Below, in pieces: positions 21,120 to 32,589 of a stretch of DNA of 64,000 nt. How positions within the stretch are numbered: position 1 is the stretch's first letter; each line of letters begins with the position of its first letter. Made by a program: the position numbers and the translations under genes. The DNA comes from Blastobasis lacticolella (taxonomy: Eukaryota > Arthropoda > Insecta > Lepidoptera > Blastobasidae): positions 1,860,001 to 1,924,000 of the forward strand of contig LR990067.1 of assembly GCA_905147135.1 (NCBI GenBank), written 5' to 3'. The notes under the pieces are model-generated. The model did not search any database and was not told the DNA's origin. It saw only the letters and a list, made by a program, of their open reading frames with translations.

Positions 21120-22565
21120 GTCAGCCTGTCAATAGACCGCGAGCAGGTTAGGTTTTTAAATGATATGCAGTGACAAACAAGCAGAGAGTCTTTCTGATGG
21201 TAAACGGTAACGGTCGCCCATAACATCTATGATTCGTGTATTTAGGTTGCAGTTACCTGTTACACATAAATAAATACACATGAGAAAATCTTAGCAATAT
21301 TTAAAATAAATTAACTCCAGAAATTTTACGCCGTTTATGATAAAGACGTTTTACTAAATAGCTGTATCTTAAAATTGAATAAGGATTTTTATAATTTTGT
21401 ATCTTACCAGAATACCGAGAGCGCCATCTCTGGTTAATGTTTGATACAATCGGACAGTACCTACTGGAACAACAATGCAAGCATTGTTGCGTGGCGGCAG
21501 AAATAGATAATTTGGTAGATACTCATTTAGGCGGACTTCTCAGACTTGACAGAATCCTACCGCCTGAAGGTTGGCTTGAGCCCCTGAGATAGACGTGAGA
21601 CTCCAAAACCGATTATTTTTGACGTCTCGTCTCATAATGGACACACACATCTCAAAACCTAACAAGTTACGTAAACTTTCATCTGCCTAGTTCATCGACA
21701 TTGTACCTAGTAGTATTAAGTAGCAATTTAAATTCATCAACCACGTTGATTCTGATGCCAATGCCTCGGTATCTCGTGAATCTAAATAGGTATTTGGATA
21801 CTAACTTACTTAGCATTTGTACCAGAGATACCATCTTGACAGTTACCAAGAATTCTTGCCTAGGTACTCTCTACACTCGGAGTTAAATTCTGCCTGAGGA
21901 GTCCGCCTGGGTGAGTCCATCCACCATCGCCTTATCTATTTTTGCCGCCCAGCAACGAGGTTTGCTTTGTTGTGTTCCGGTTTGAAGGATAAGGTAGCCA
22001 GCGCAATTACGGGCATGAGGCATTTCAGCTCAGTCCTCACAGTCAAAGCAAAATTCAAAATTTCTGTATTGATTAGGACATTAAATATCTCTTTCAATCG
22101 TCAAAAAGGAGGGGGGTAGGAAAGTAGGAAAGAAACACACAGTGACACGCTGGTTACCCTATGGCCGTAGCAAACACATCCCACGCCAACCACGACCGAA
22201 CCGTGCTCGGCAATGCCAGGCAGAACGCGTTCGATATACTATATAGGTATGTCTAGTAAAATTAAGAAAAACCACCTAAAACTACAGCAAGAGTAAGCCA
22301 GTCCACCAAGGCAGCACCCGTTCACGAGTATAACGCAGGGCCCAGCCATCGTCCAATTCAACCATATTTGAGGGAAAAGAGCGACCCGGCCCCCACGCCA
22401 CCGCCAGACAGACTTTTAAGTGAGCGTGCATCACACATGTTGCTACAAAGCGCACCTGAGGTACTGCATTTCTGTTGCCTGCAACCTAAATGCATGAATC
22501 GTAGATGTTATGGGCGACAGTTACCACTTACCATCAGGTGGGCTGTCTGCTCGTTTTTCACTGAG
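21120..22565. repeat. cluster of dispersed repeat H and repeat R1 fragments
   Basis: Several broken copies of repeat H (motifs GTCGCCCATAACATCTA, AATGCAAGCATTGTTG and CCGCC..AACAA; full copy on the minus strand at 36960-37265) occur at about 21140-21260, 21450-21560, 21900-22080 and 22470-22560, in both orientations. An inverted copy of repeat R1 is at about 22285-22440. Probably LINE 3' ends; no host gene. Confidence 0.55.
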
Positions 22566-22612
22566 TATTATAAAATCAATTATGCACATTAGCTATAAAC
22601 TACCACACAACT

Positions 22613-22831
22613 GTAGGCTTATTACGTAGCTGTGTTGCTAACAATTCTCTGATTTCAATGATTGAATTTGTTATATGTGTTTATCGATTTAATAGTTTCA
22701 ATTTATTGCAATGGAACTTCGTTAGCAACTGAACTGAACTCATAAAATCGATAATACGTAATCGCAATAGTAACCATTTCAATGATTGAAATCAGAGAAT
22801 TGTTGGCAACAGAGTTAAGTAACTAGCCTAC
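22613..22831. mobile_element. MITE family S, copy 1
   Basis: Inverted ends GTAGGCTTATTACGTAGCTG and the complement of CAGAGTTAAGTAACTAGCCTAC, followed inward by ACAATTCTCTGATTTCAATGA arms. A second, end-eroded copy lies at about 37280-37466. No coding capacity. Confidence 0.75.
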
Positions 22832-22839
22832 CGTTATAG

Positions 22840-23095
22840 CGCCCGCGGTGAGGTTGGCGGGGGGGGGGGACGTTCCGAGGTTGTTTCGGGGCTGAACGTG
22901 GGGGCGCGGGGCAGGGATCTCAAATGTTTTCCTAGAAAAGGCTAAGGAATGGAACACATTGCCTGCAAATCTGTTCCCTGATCATTATAACTTGGACGCC
23001 TTCAAGGCTAGAGAGAATAGGCTGTTCCTAGGCAGGCATGCTCCATCTTCGGCCGCATCGTCACTTACCACTGAGTGAGATGGCGGCCAAATACC
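22840..23095 (+). mobile_element. LINE 3' fragment (C-terminal RT code)
   Basis: Encodes KEWNTLPANLFPDHYNLDAF followed by KARENRLFLGRHAPSSAA and a stop, then GTGAGATGGCGGCCAAAT, a typical LINE 3' end. A related tail is at 37450-37590. A 10-base G run (about 22860) lies just upstream. Confidence 0.65.
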
Positions 23096-23690
23096 AGCTG
23101 GTCTAGCCATCTTTGACAGCTCCGTTTGCGTGATGCGTGCATGGTAGAAAATTGACAGCTCGAAGATCGAGTATTTCTACCAACATCTACATTGACTCTG
23201 ATTGTGTAGGATCATCCGCTAATCCGCCTCCTTTGTATACCGAAAGTACGTGAATTGTCTATGGACCAAGAATTTCTACCACAAACAGCTTATGTCAGAT
23301 AACGTTAGCTTATGTCAAATCCCATACATTTTTTCTACCACAAACGATTGTAGATGAACGATTGTAGATTGACGCAACCTCTTGGCTAAGGCCGCCGGCA
23401 AGTCTAATTTAAAATAAAAGGTAACGTTTTGCGGAACAAAATACTCCCTTCCCGCACCCCGCGTTTCGCCCTGACACTTCACCCTTCCACTCCTGGGCAA
23501 TGTATCAGTTGTGTGAAACTAGATGTGCATTAATTTGCCGTCGAGAGACAAACTTTCGTGGTAGAAGCCCATAGTACTGCAGTATACTGTTATGGGCTGC
23601 AATGATGACTAGAATGCTACATTATTACTGAGCAACATAGACTACTTCTTATCCCTGGAAAATAATAGGTTCCCGCGGGGAAGTGTTTTT
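23096..23690. other. no gene; small retroelement tail
   Basis: Mixed sequence. At about 23550-23615 a piece (CTGCAGTATACTGTTATGGGCTG, GATGATGA-like) matches the ends of repeats at 27700-27735 and 56250-56281. Nothing else recognised. Confidence 0.4.
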
Positions 23691-24290
23691 TTTTTTCATA
23701 CCACAAAGGTGGCAAACATATTACGGCCTGAAGGTAAGCAGTCACCGCAGCCTATGGCCGTTTGCAATACCAGGGGCATCACCAACGCGTTGCCGACCCC
23801 GTATAAACCTTTTCACCCGTTTCTTGAAGGACTACATGTTGTACTCTCCAGGGAAAACCACTCCAGGTAGTTCATTCCACAACCTTAGAGTGCGTGGGAG
23901 AAAGTTCCTTTGGATCCGCACAGTTTGTGACCAATTTGGCTCCAGGTGTGAGGATGAACTCTCTGTCGGTGGCGAGCGGTGCGATGATAGAACGTAGCTG
24001 TAGGCATCATGTCAAACAGTTCTTCAGAACAAACACCGTTGTACAAGTGGTAGAACACACAAAGGGAGGCGAAATCCCTCCTCTGGCTCAGCGGCTCAAT
24101 ACAACTTGTGAGCATGGTATCATCGACAATTCTCACAGCGCGCTTTTGGGTCGAGTCACAAGGACCAAGCTGATATGATGGTGCTCCCGCCCATAGATGG
24201 GAGCAATACTCCAAATGGGGTCTGACTTGCGCCTTGTAAAGGAGAAGTCGTTGCCCCGGCGTGAAGAAATGCTTCGATCTGTTAAGCACA
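23690..24290 (-). pseudogene. LINE RT C-terminal fragment, minus strand
   Basis: The minus strand from 24289 reads SKHFFTPGQRLLLYKAQVRP, HLEYCSHLWAGAP, STQKRAVRIVDD, RRDFASLCVFYHLYNG and the 3' segment that ends in the family M-like tail (a GGCAACGCGTTGGTGATGCC block, then TATGAAAAAAAAAA at 23690). It is 5'-truncated, as expected for a LINE insertion. The frame shifts near 23885. Confidence 0.75.
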
Positions 24291-24570
24291 CCCAGCTTTT
24301 TAGATACCTAAATTAAGAACCCAACCATGTAGTCATAAATACCAGTACATATACCGTTAACTCACTATCCCATATATAAAACAATAGCTTTTTAAATACA
24401 ATATAGACTAGAGAGCTGTAATAACAAATAATTCACGTGGTTGAAATTCCATTACTATGTTTGTAGATTAATTCCGATCACGTACAGAAAATCGTCGTAG
24501 CGGATTTTAAAGTGCACAGGCTGTGTCAGAATGTGTATTGGTTTTTTTAGGACTAGCCTGTCACCTGTTT

Positions 24571-25190
24571 GACGATCTGAGTGGTTCAGTTGGTTAACAT
24601 GCCGGTCGCCACGCAGATTTCCTGGGTTCGATTCCCGGCCGAGCAGAAATTGAAATGATGATTTTAATTTCTGTTACGGGTCTGGGTGGAGTATGTACCT
24701 ATAATAAGTATGTATTTCAAAGTATGCATATAAGTAGTTTATCAGTTATCAAACACACATAACACAAGCTTTGCTTGCTTTGGGGCTAGATAAGAGAGGT
24801 AGGGCATAGCGGGGATCTCGTTCGAATTGGAGCCGCCCGACTGGGGAAGTACCTCCACCTTTCAGAATATCGCAGCTAAATAATACTCTTTTAAATAGTA
24901 TTGTGTTTCTGCCGGTGAGTAAGGTTTCCAGTGCTCCATGGGGTGGGGATTTGGGGAACCGTGGCTTTGGCAGTGGAGTGGCATTTGCTTTTTGCTGCCA
25001 GAGCAACGTGTTATAGAGGTGGGCAACGCATTAGCGATACTCTTGGTGTTGCTAATGTCTATAGGCAGTGGTGACCACTTTCCATCAGGTGGCCCGCTTG
25101 CCTGTTTGCCTACCGTATGACATAAAAAACAAAATGAAAAAATAGATGGCGCTATGTGAATTGTCCAAGCATATATATATTTTTATTTAT
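24571..25190 (+). mobile_element. SINE family A, split by a SINE L insertion
   Basis: Head GACGATCTGAGTGGTTCAGT with the Pol III B-box-like GGGTTCGATTCCCGG, body with GTTACGGGTCTGGGTG, and end GGGGCTAGAT/GGCGCT...AATTGTCC, with a TATTTATTTA tail. The element is interrupted between GGGGCTAGAT and GATGGCGC by 24792-25142. Other family A copies: 28385-28640, 29048-29302, 29499-29758, 32052-32300 and 34471-34640. Confidence 0.8.
24792..25142 (+). mobile_element. SINE family L, copy 3, with 5-bp target duplication
   Basis: Inserted in SINE A, so the empty site is known from other SINE A copies. TAGAT flanks both ends (24787-24791 and 25143-25147). This fixes the 5' end at AAGAGAGG and the 3' end in an A-rich tail (ACATAAAAAACAAAATGAAA), and shows that the 350-bp unit is a complete mobile element. 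Confidence 0.85.
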
Positions 25191-25364
25191 TTACTCGTTG
25201 GGTGTGCCTTCTAATACCGTTGGCGAAGCGAGGTTTACCAAGGTCTTTCGCTGGGGACCCGAAGACTGGTTGAACAGTTCAGGGCTCCGTCACGGTATTT
25301 ATTGATTATCAATCAACGGCACTGATCTTTTTTTCACATTTATTTCAAAGTTTAAAAGTGATGT

Positions 25365-25515
25365 TTCCAGTAATAAACTTTTTACTTTTATGTTTAGTAC
25401 ACATCACTGCCAATATCATAAAGATTTAAAAAAAAGAGTACTAAAATTGTAGGAGCGCCGTCTATCGATGCTTTTTGAAACCAAATGACAGTACCTACTG
25501 GAAAACCTGCTCATT
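25365..25515 (+). mobile_element. MITE family D, partial right half
   Basis: Matches the inner and right end of family D (ATTGTAGGAGCGCCGTCTAT and CTACTGGAAAACCTGCTCAT). The left end is missing. Confidence 0.65.
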
Positions 25516-25893
25516 GGCATGTCAGTTCCTTTTTACGCTACCAAAAAGATTGAAACATATAACTTTTTAAAACGGTGAAGGTAATCTTCCAATCTTTTTG
25601 GACGCGACATTCAAATTTTCAATGGTGTTGCGCCCAATGACAGGATTTGGCAGGATGACAGCAAATGTCGGGATTGTCAGATTGTGGATGATGATTTTAA
25701 ATATATTTTTTATGGATAGTGTGTTGTGTTTTTAACCGACTAGAAGAGGAGGTAATTAATTCGTTGGATCTCTTTTTTTTATTAAGAATCGCACTTTATG
25801 TCAATGATGTATGGTATGATAATGGTATACACCCTGTATACCATTGCGTACGCAACACAATTATGGGCACTACTACAGGTTCAATGAACTTCT

Positions 25894-26106
25894 CAGGGGG
25901 TCTAAAAAGGCCACATTAGCTTTTCATAATATGATTCATATAAATTTTTCACAAACTTAACAGCAGGGTCGCTTTTGTTGACATTGACATGACAATTCAA
26001 AATGGCGTCACGTAGTTCCAGTAATTGCCACCGGATCAGATTAATTTGTGGCGCTCTAATATGAATCATAATATGAAACGTTAATGTGGCCTTTTTAGAC
26101 CCCCTG
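25894..26106. mobile_element. MITE with 25-bp perfect TIRs
   Basis: The ends CAGGGGGTCTAAAAAGGCCA (25894) and the complementary TGGCCTTTTTAGACCCCCTG (ending 26106) are exact inverted repeats. Inner arms with CATAATATGA continue the symmetry. The CAGGG start is hAT-like, but I see no matching 8-bp flanks. Confidence 0.8.
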
Positions 26107-26166
26107 ATCAAAATAGAAGCTAAAATCCTTAGATCGTCCAATACCTATGAGTAGGTATATCAAGAA

Positions 26167-27095
26167 CAGGGGCGTAGCTACCGCCGTATCTGCCGTATCA
26201 ATTATACGGGGCCCCCGGGCCATAGGGGCCCCCAAACGTGTGTAAGCAAAAACTCGTTATCCATAATTTCAGTTAAACTTTCCCTATTTCCCGATAAAAA
26301 TAATTATTTTATAGAATTTCAGACCAGGGTCGGAGGCCCCTCCGCAAAAAAGACAATTGAAATAAAGTGATACAATCCGTTTTCATTCACCTTTCGTTAA
26401 AGAGATATTTATCATTTTTATTGAAAAAAAACAACAAGACAACGTAGTGCCCTCCACGCGCACTCATTTATTACTTCATTGAATTTTGGGTAAAATGTGC
26501 GCATATGGACCTGGTTCATAATATACCTTGGCCCACACGCCCACACGCATAATCGTCTTGGCTCAAACGCAATCAATTTTTGAATTTGTCTGTTTTCAAG
26601 TTAATAATGGAACGTTTTGATAGCCAAAATATCAAGAAATTTTGAGTTCTTACGCTCGCTCATTAGCGCGCGCGAAGTTAATTTTATTATAAATTCTCGT
26701 CAACAATTTCGAGATAGCCCGGCGCTATCGTCATTTTGCTGATTTTACGGATTTTTTTATTTAAATCGCGCAAGGTTTTAATGGATAAATTACAAAACTT
26801 TCGAGCTCGCTGCGCTCGCTCATTCAATGATATATGTTATAATCGCGCAAGGTTTTAATATAGCCAAGCCAAAGGCCAATATATCAAAAATTCCTAGCCC
26901 CACCTAGCCTCGCGAAACTGACTGTTAGGGACTATTGTCACACAAATGTAGAGCTCGCTATGCTTGTCCATTTATTGACTTAAGCAGAGACTAGGATTTA
27001 AGTTACTCATTAGTACATGTAGTTGGGGGTATCTGCTAGGGGGCCCCCTACACAATAATTGATACGGGGCCCCCGAAGGGCACGCTACGCCACTG
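26167..27095. mobile_element. non-autonomous hAT-type element, 929 bp
   Basis: Begins CAGGGGCGTAGCTACC and ends GCTACGCCACTG, flanked by the exact 8-bp repeat ATCAAGAA (26159-26166 and 27096-27103). Eight-base duplications and CAGGGGCG termini are hallmarks of hAT elements. Inner subterminal arms share GATACGGGGCCCCCG. No transposase frame is present. GGGGCCCC-rich ends surround an AT-rich core. Confidence 0.9.
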
Positions 27096-27379
27096 ATCAA
27101 GAACCGTAATCGAGAGACCTCCTCTCCAAGCTCGATGACCACAAATACGGATTTAACTCTCTTCTTCTCTAATAACGTCTTTGTCATGTGATGATATGAC
27201 GTTCATCCTTCCGCAAAGATTTTAATTGAGATTTTATTTATTTCTCTACACAGTCTGAACATTCAAAAATTATAATTTAAAACAACATTTCTTATTTTTT
27301 ATTTATTTTTTTATTTAACAGTTTATTGCAAACAGTAAATTACATAGACAAACATCATACATATAGACGACACAACACT

Positions 27380-27740
27380 ACACTACTGGCACTACTTATT
27401 TCTAATAGAAATTTCTTCCAGCCTTTCTTCTTCTTTAATTTCTTGTGACGAGATTGTCAACAAAAACCAAATAAAGCCGTGTGATGTCCGGTAAAGTAGA
27501 ATAGCACCAACCCCTAACTTGTGGGTGTCGTACAAGGCGACAAATGTTTCCAAGGCAAAAGATCTAGTCTCCATAGGCTGGAAAATGGGCAGCAGCGTTT
27601 ACCATTGATAAATTTATAACACTGCGATCTCCAAACCGCCTGCCAAGCGTGGAGATTATGGCAACAGCCTGCCCTTTCGTGGGAGAGGCCCTAGTTCTGC
27701 AGTAGACTGTTATGAGCTGTGGTGATGATTAGGAATGATT
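27380..27740 (+). repeat. dispersed retroelement 3' fragment, family G
   Basis: About 260 bp (from GTGTGATGTCCGGTAAAGTAG to the GATGATTA end) match the 258-bp insertion at 56024-56281. The 3' end has the GTAGACTGTTATGAGCTGTG block common to LINE tails here. Upstream 27240-27380 is AT-rich. Confidence 0.65.
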
Positions 27741-27819
27741 TACACAATGTTAAATGGATGTACCACGCCTCACCTTTTACGTTCCCCGTTCACAGGATTA
27801 ATTAAATAACACAATCCTC

Positions 27820-27985
27820 TTGGCGCCAATATCCCGGTCGCGCTTTCGCGCTCGTGGGCCCGGGATCCGCATTGACCATGATCCAGGATTTGGCAGACCA
27901 GACAATTACATTAGAGCAACTGCCTTCAAACCTCCGTGACCCTGTGCACAGTGGAACCTGACAAGATTGGATCATGGTTACACAT
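27820..27985 (-). mobile_element. SINE family B, partial, minus strand
   Basis: Contains the family B tail (GGCGCCAATATCCCGG, GATCCAGGATTTGGCAGA, GATTGGATCATGGTTACAC) but not the tRNA-like head. Confidence 0.6.
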
Positions 27986-28099
27986 TCTGTATACAAATCC
28001 GCCATTTTGATTTTTTTAAAACACTTCTAAGGTTCTAGATGAAACTAACGATACATTAACTGTCAAAATCTGTATAGCCGTTTGGAAAATAGGAGATTA

Positions 28100-28330
28100 G
28101 AAAGATTTTTTTTTTGTTTTTCGCCTACCGCAAGGGTATATGGCACCCTCCGGGCTTGCGAGGGAGGGAGGCAGAGAACAACTCATGTGTACCAGCGAGT
28201 CCGGGAACGCTGGTGATGCTGGACTCACACGAGAGACCTAGGCGCTTACCAGCAAAACTCTGCCTTTGGGAGAACCAAGAGCCCGGAAGACTATTTTAGG
28301 TTTCATCGAATGCGACACCCCATAGGAACG
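28100..28330. repeat. unclassified T-tailed repeat
   Basis: Begins with a T-rich run (TTTTTTTTTTGTTTTTCGCC) and ends AGGAACGGGGTGGGTAAAGA, which looks like a minus-strand retroelement end. A 61-codon open frame lies within it. I found no second copy in the window. Confidence 0.35.
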
Positions 28331-28384
28331 GGGTGGGTAAAGAAGAAAGAAAACAAACAAACATAAATAATTAAAATAAATAAT

Positions 28385-28640
28385 AAATAAATAAATATTT
28401 GTGGACAAATTCACACAGCGCCATCTAGCCCCAAACTAAGCAAAGCCTGTAACTATGGGTGCTAGATAACTGATATACTACTTAAATGCTTTTTTAAATA
28501 CATACTTATTATACATAGAACACCCAGACCCGTAACAGAAATTAAAATTCATCATTTCAATTTCTGCCCGGCCGAGAATCGAACCCGAGACCTCTTGCGT
28601 GGCAGACCGGCATGTTCAACATTGAACCACGCAGGTCGTC
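28385..28640 (-). mobile_element. SINE family A, minus strand
   Basis: Near full length: a tail of TAAATAAATAA at the left, GCGCCATCTAGCCCC, the TCGATTCTCGGC-type B box complement and a head ending at 28640. Confidence 0.8.
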
Positions 28641-28939
28641 ATACATTCAAGATACGCGCGAAAAACACAACCCTTCCTCAGCAGTCGGGTAAAGAAGATT
28701 ACTGGGAACCCTCGTGACTCAATTGATCAAAATTTGGGTTAAGTAAAAACAGACAGACGTTAATCGGGTCCCGATAACTGTATTATAAAATACACGGTTA
28801 AGTATCTAACTGTGCAGAGTGACCCACTCAGGATTTTTGCGACAACCATCTTTGGGTGTGACGTGAATTTTTAAACTTTGACGGCAGGGACGCCTAAAGC
28901 GCTTTTTTTCATTAAAACATGTGTTATTCATATGAGAGC

Positions 28940-29015
28940 GTCGGTGGGGCATTGGATAGCGGGGCGGCCTCGTAAGCTAGAGGATTTGAGCCCCAGTGCC
29001 GACACGTACTAATGA
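28940..29015 (+). repeat. tRNA-like SINE head fragment
   Basis: TCGGTGGGGCATTGGATAGC...AGAGGATTTGAGCCCCAGTG resembles Pol III A and B boxes, but no folded tRNA with intact stems is apparent. It differs from families A and B. Treated as a SINE relic. Confidence 0.4.
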
Positions 29016-29047
29016 CTTTTTTACGTTATTAGGTACCTAGATTAGTC

Positions 29048-29302
29048 AAGCAATAAATAAATAAACGCTTGGACAATTCACACAGCGCCATCTAGTCCCA
29101 AAGTAAGCAAAGCTTGTGTTATGGGTGCCAGAAAACTGATAAACTAATTATATATATTTTTAAATACATAATTATTATACATATTATAACACCCAGACCC
29201 GTAACAGAAATTCAAATACATCATTTCAATTTCTGCCCGGCCGACAGTTCAACCTCTGCGTGACAGACCGACATGTTCGCCAACTGAACCACTCAGGTCG
29301 TC
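29048..29302 (-). mobile_element. SINE family A, minus strand
   Basis: Same structure as 28385-28640, with the A/T simple tail at the left and the tRNA-like head ending at ACCACTCAGGTCGTC. A piece of the B-box region is deleted. Confidence 0.75.
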
Positions 29303-29498
29303 AAACTTATATAAAGTCTGGTCTCACTTTGATCCAAATTGTTCTAAATAATGATAAACAACGGGTAAAAAGCCGTTGATTCGAAACTTTCGGACCAGTC
29401 TAGTATTTACACTACCTATCACTAGATCCTTGGTAAGCGGTATTGGTAAGCGGTATTTGAACCACTCAAGTCGTCAAAGCATTCAGCATTGCAACAAA

Positions 29499-29758
29499 CG
29501 ACCTGAGTGGTTCAATGGTCAACATGCCGGTCTGCCACGCAAGAGGTCCCGGGTTCGATTCCCGGCCGGGCAGAAATTGAAATGATGAATTTTAATTTCT
29601 GTTACGGGTCTGGGTGTTCTATGTATAATAAGTATGTATTTAAAAGTATTTAAGTAGTATTACATCAGTTATCTAGCAACCATAGTACAAGCTTTGCTTA
29701 GTTTGGGGCTAGATGGGCGCTGTGTGAATTTGTCCACGAATAATTATTTATTTATTTT
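29499..29758 (+). mobile_element. SINE family A, plus strand, near-complete
   Basis: CGACCTGAGTGGTTCAATGG head, GGTTCGATTCCCGG B box, GTTACGGGTCTGGGTG body and a TTATTTATTTAT tail. With the two minus copies just upstream it forms an inverted pair within about 1.4 kb. Confidence 0.8.
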
Positions 29759-29933
29759 TTATTTAAACTCGCCCGCTACTTAGGTGTGACTCGTAAAACT
29801 CCTGGCTCGGCGAGGTTGACCTAGGTCTTCCGCAGACTTTAGACAGACTCGGGAGACGATTGGCACTCTGTAAATATATTTTTCTCTTTTTTTCTTTTTG
29901 TGAGTGGTGCCTTGTGGCAATATAAAAATAACA

Positions 29934-30285
29934 TCTTGGCGTTAATTTCCCTTTTGTGCTCTCGCGCATGAGGGCCCGGGGTGCGCCTTGACCATGGACA
30001 GACTTTGGTAGATCAGATAATTACAGTGGAGCGACTGCCATCTGACCTCCGTGTTTCTGCTATCAGGGTAACCTGACCAGATTGGGTAATGGTTACACAT
30101 TCAGTGGCCTGAATGTACAGGTTTCATCACGATGTTTTCCCTCACCGTAAGAGCGTCGGTTTGTGTTCAAATAATATACATAACTCAGAAAAGAGTCATT
30201 GGTACATGACCGCAGTGGGATACGAACCTGGGAACTCTTGATTACGAGTCGGAGCCCTTAACCACTAGGCTACCAACGCTCTAGA
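29934..30285 (-). mobile_element. SINE family B, minus strand, near-complete
   Basis: Runs from the head at about 30285 (TAACCACTAGGCTACCAACG; GGGATACGAACCTGGG) to the CATCTTGGCGTTAATTTCCC end at 29934. Confidence 0.8.
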
Positions 30286-30609
30286 ATGTAGAGAGAGTAT
30301 TGGAATATTCGTGAAGTAGACAAGACGTCCATGATTACCTATGAATCCCAGAAACCTTGTGCAAGGTCGAATAGTAGTTCAAATCTATTTATCCTAGGTC
30401 GAAATAATATGTCCAAATGGTCTTGTTCTAACTCTTAACAGACTAAACAAAAATCAAAGACCTAATCCCAAAGTCAAGGTTGACTGTAGATCCCAATCGG
30501 CCCATAAAATTTCATGTCACATACATTGCGGAGTGCCAAAGCTTCTTTGGTGGAGCGTCGGCAAAAAGACATTGATTAAATTTTTTGTCTGATTTTACTT
30601 TATTTTGTT

Positions 30610-30935
30610 GTGTTCTACAATGGGGAGTGTTCTGAGGAACTATTTATAATTCTGCCATCGCACCACCCGCCGCGGGCTGGGTACTTATCGCCACTACGTA
30701 GACCCTCCAGTGGTGTTCACGCGAAGATTTGAAACAACGTTTCTCGCTCGCACTATTCGGATGTGGAATGAGCTCCCACAGTATCCATCTTTTCTTTTGA
30801 CTATGACATGGGATCGTTCAAGAGGTATATTAGAAGTCTCCTTAAAGGCGGGCAATGCATTGGTAGCGCCGCTGGTGTTGCTGATGTCTATAGGTGGCGC
30901 TGACCACTTTCCATCAGCAAGCAGGCCTGTTACAT
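30610..30935 (+). mobile_element. LINE family M 3' fragment
   Basis: Encodes TRRFETTFLARTIRMWNELP followed by TMTWDRSRGILEVSLKAGNA, with the tail CTGACCACTTTCCATCAG. 5'-truncated, with no A tail. Confidence 0.7.
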
Positions 30936-31700
30936 AACAAAAACATCAACCTCTTGTCTCACGTGTCAGCGCCCTCTGGTAGTTGTAATCACTACATCCC
31001 TCTATAAGAAGTGATATGTAATTACAAGCCACTTATCTCAAACACGTTCCACAATCAAATTTCAACTCTATGCCTAAAGCTTAAGGTTTTTATTTGAAGT
31101 TAATCAGGCAGCCCGTATCGGCAGACATAATTGCGATATAACCCTCCGTTTGAAGTGAAATGTGACTGTTTTGCTGACCGTACAAATAATTTCATTAGGC
31201 ATTCCTATCTCGGTACGGTCCGAGCTTACGTTTATAAAAGCGCGAAATAGCAGAACTTTTCGCATTTGATGTGAAATCCGCACTAAGGTGATACTGAGTA
31301 TTGTTACCGAAGAAAGTTGAGCTTTTGCAAAAAAATTGTGCTTCGTGCTACCTATGAACTTTCATTGCAATAAGTTGGTGGTGATGAGTGTTTAGTTTTT
31401 TTTTTCTTTATTTGGAGTTTATAAGGTAAGAAAATACAATAGAGGTGATACTTCTGGTATTGCAAATGTGTTCTGAAAGGTACGGTATCTGCCGTATATT
31501 CATATTATTCATTTAATCGTAGTAATAATCATACATCGTCATTTAAAATAGTTTCATGAATAGAATTAAGTACTAATAGTTGATGTCAATGTTAAAAAAC
31601 AATTAATTCAATAGTATCAAATTATCATGATTCGTACCCGCTAGAACTAGCGTAGACATCTTATATTACGATAAAATATTAATAAGACTTTGTGTATCTG
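30936..31700. other. no gene recognised
   Basis: AT-rich intergenic DNA between LINE M and SINE B fragments, with no coding or repeat structure I can support. Confidence 0.45.
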
Positions 31701-31704
31701 ACTG

Positions 31705-31825
31705 AGGAGCGTCATTGGATTCACACCCCAGTACCGCTATGTAGGTGCCAATGAGTGGGATTCGAATCCCGTATCTCTCGCGTACGAGTCGGATACCTTT
31801 ACCACTGGGCTACCGACGGTTCTAT
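31705..31825 (-). mobile_element. SINE family B head, minus strand
   Basis: TGGGATTCGAATCCCGTATC and ACCACTGGGCTACCGACG are the complement of the family B tRNA-like head. The body is missing. Confidence 0.6.
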
Positions 31826-32051
31826 GAATCCGGGATAAAAAGCGGTTAAATTTATATGGCTTTAATATAGACAATTGTAACTAAAAAAGTGTAGCGCGGA
31901 GATACGGTGGTAAGGCGGAACGATGTTATAAATCACAAATCAGAATAATATAATTTATCCCATCCCATTGTGGGATAAGCCCGCCTTTGCTTTGTAAAAT
32001 GATATTTTTGTCATTACTGTATTTTTTTGCAATAAATAGTTTACATACATA

Positions 32052-32300
32052 CATGTCCGGTCTGCTACGCAATAGGTCCCGGGTTCGATTCCCGGCTAGG
32101 CAGAAATTGAAATGATGAATTTTTATTTCTTCTGGGTGTTCTATATATAATAAGTAGATACGTATTTAAAAAATAAAAATAAAAAAAAGTATTTAAGTAG
32201 TATATCAGTTTTCTAGCATCCATAGTACAAGCTTTGCTTAGTTTGGGGCTAGATGGCGCTGTGTGAATTTGTCCACGAATATTTATTTATTTATTTATAT
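32052..32300 (+). mobile_element. SINE family A, 5'-truncated
   Basis: Starts within the head at ACATGTCCGGTCTGCTACGC, keeps the B box and GGGGCTAGATGGCGCT end, and has an expanded A/T simple tail in the body. Confidence 0.75.
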
Positions 32301-32589
32301 TTGGCGAAACGAGAAATACAATCGAAGACAACAGTTTAGTTAGTTTATCAAAACTTCGTATGGAAATGCACCCAACCTATATCATCATAACATCTTGGCA
32401 TTGTATTTAAGCATGTATCTAACATAAATTTAATAATATTATTATTTTATATTTAATCGTTGACCTTCTGTAGCACTAAAAGATGCTCAGTGTAGAAGAA
32501 AATCTAAGAACTTTATAATTAGAAAATACTCTAACAAAAGCATGGACAACAGTCTATGGAAATTAATAAATACTTATAAAAAAAAAAAA

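Noticed and set aside
24600..24650. possible tRNA genes from A/B-box sequence (also 29500-29580, 40110-40190, 55900-55980)
   Set aside because: They are heads of dispersed SINEs with the same bodies and tails at several loci; no intact cloverleaf was apparent and no stand-alone tRNA was found.
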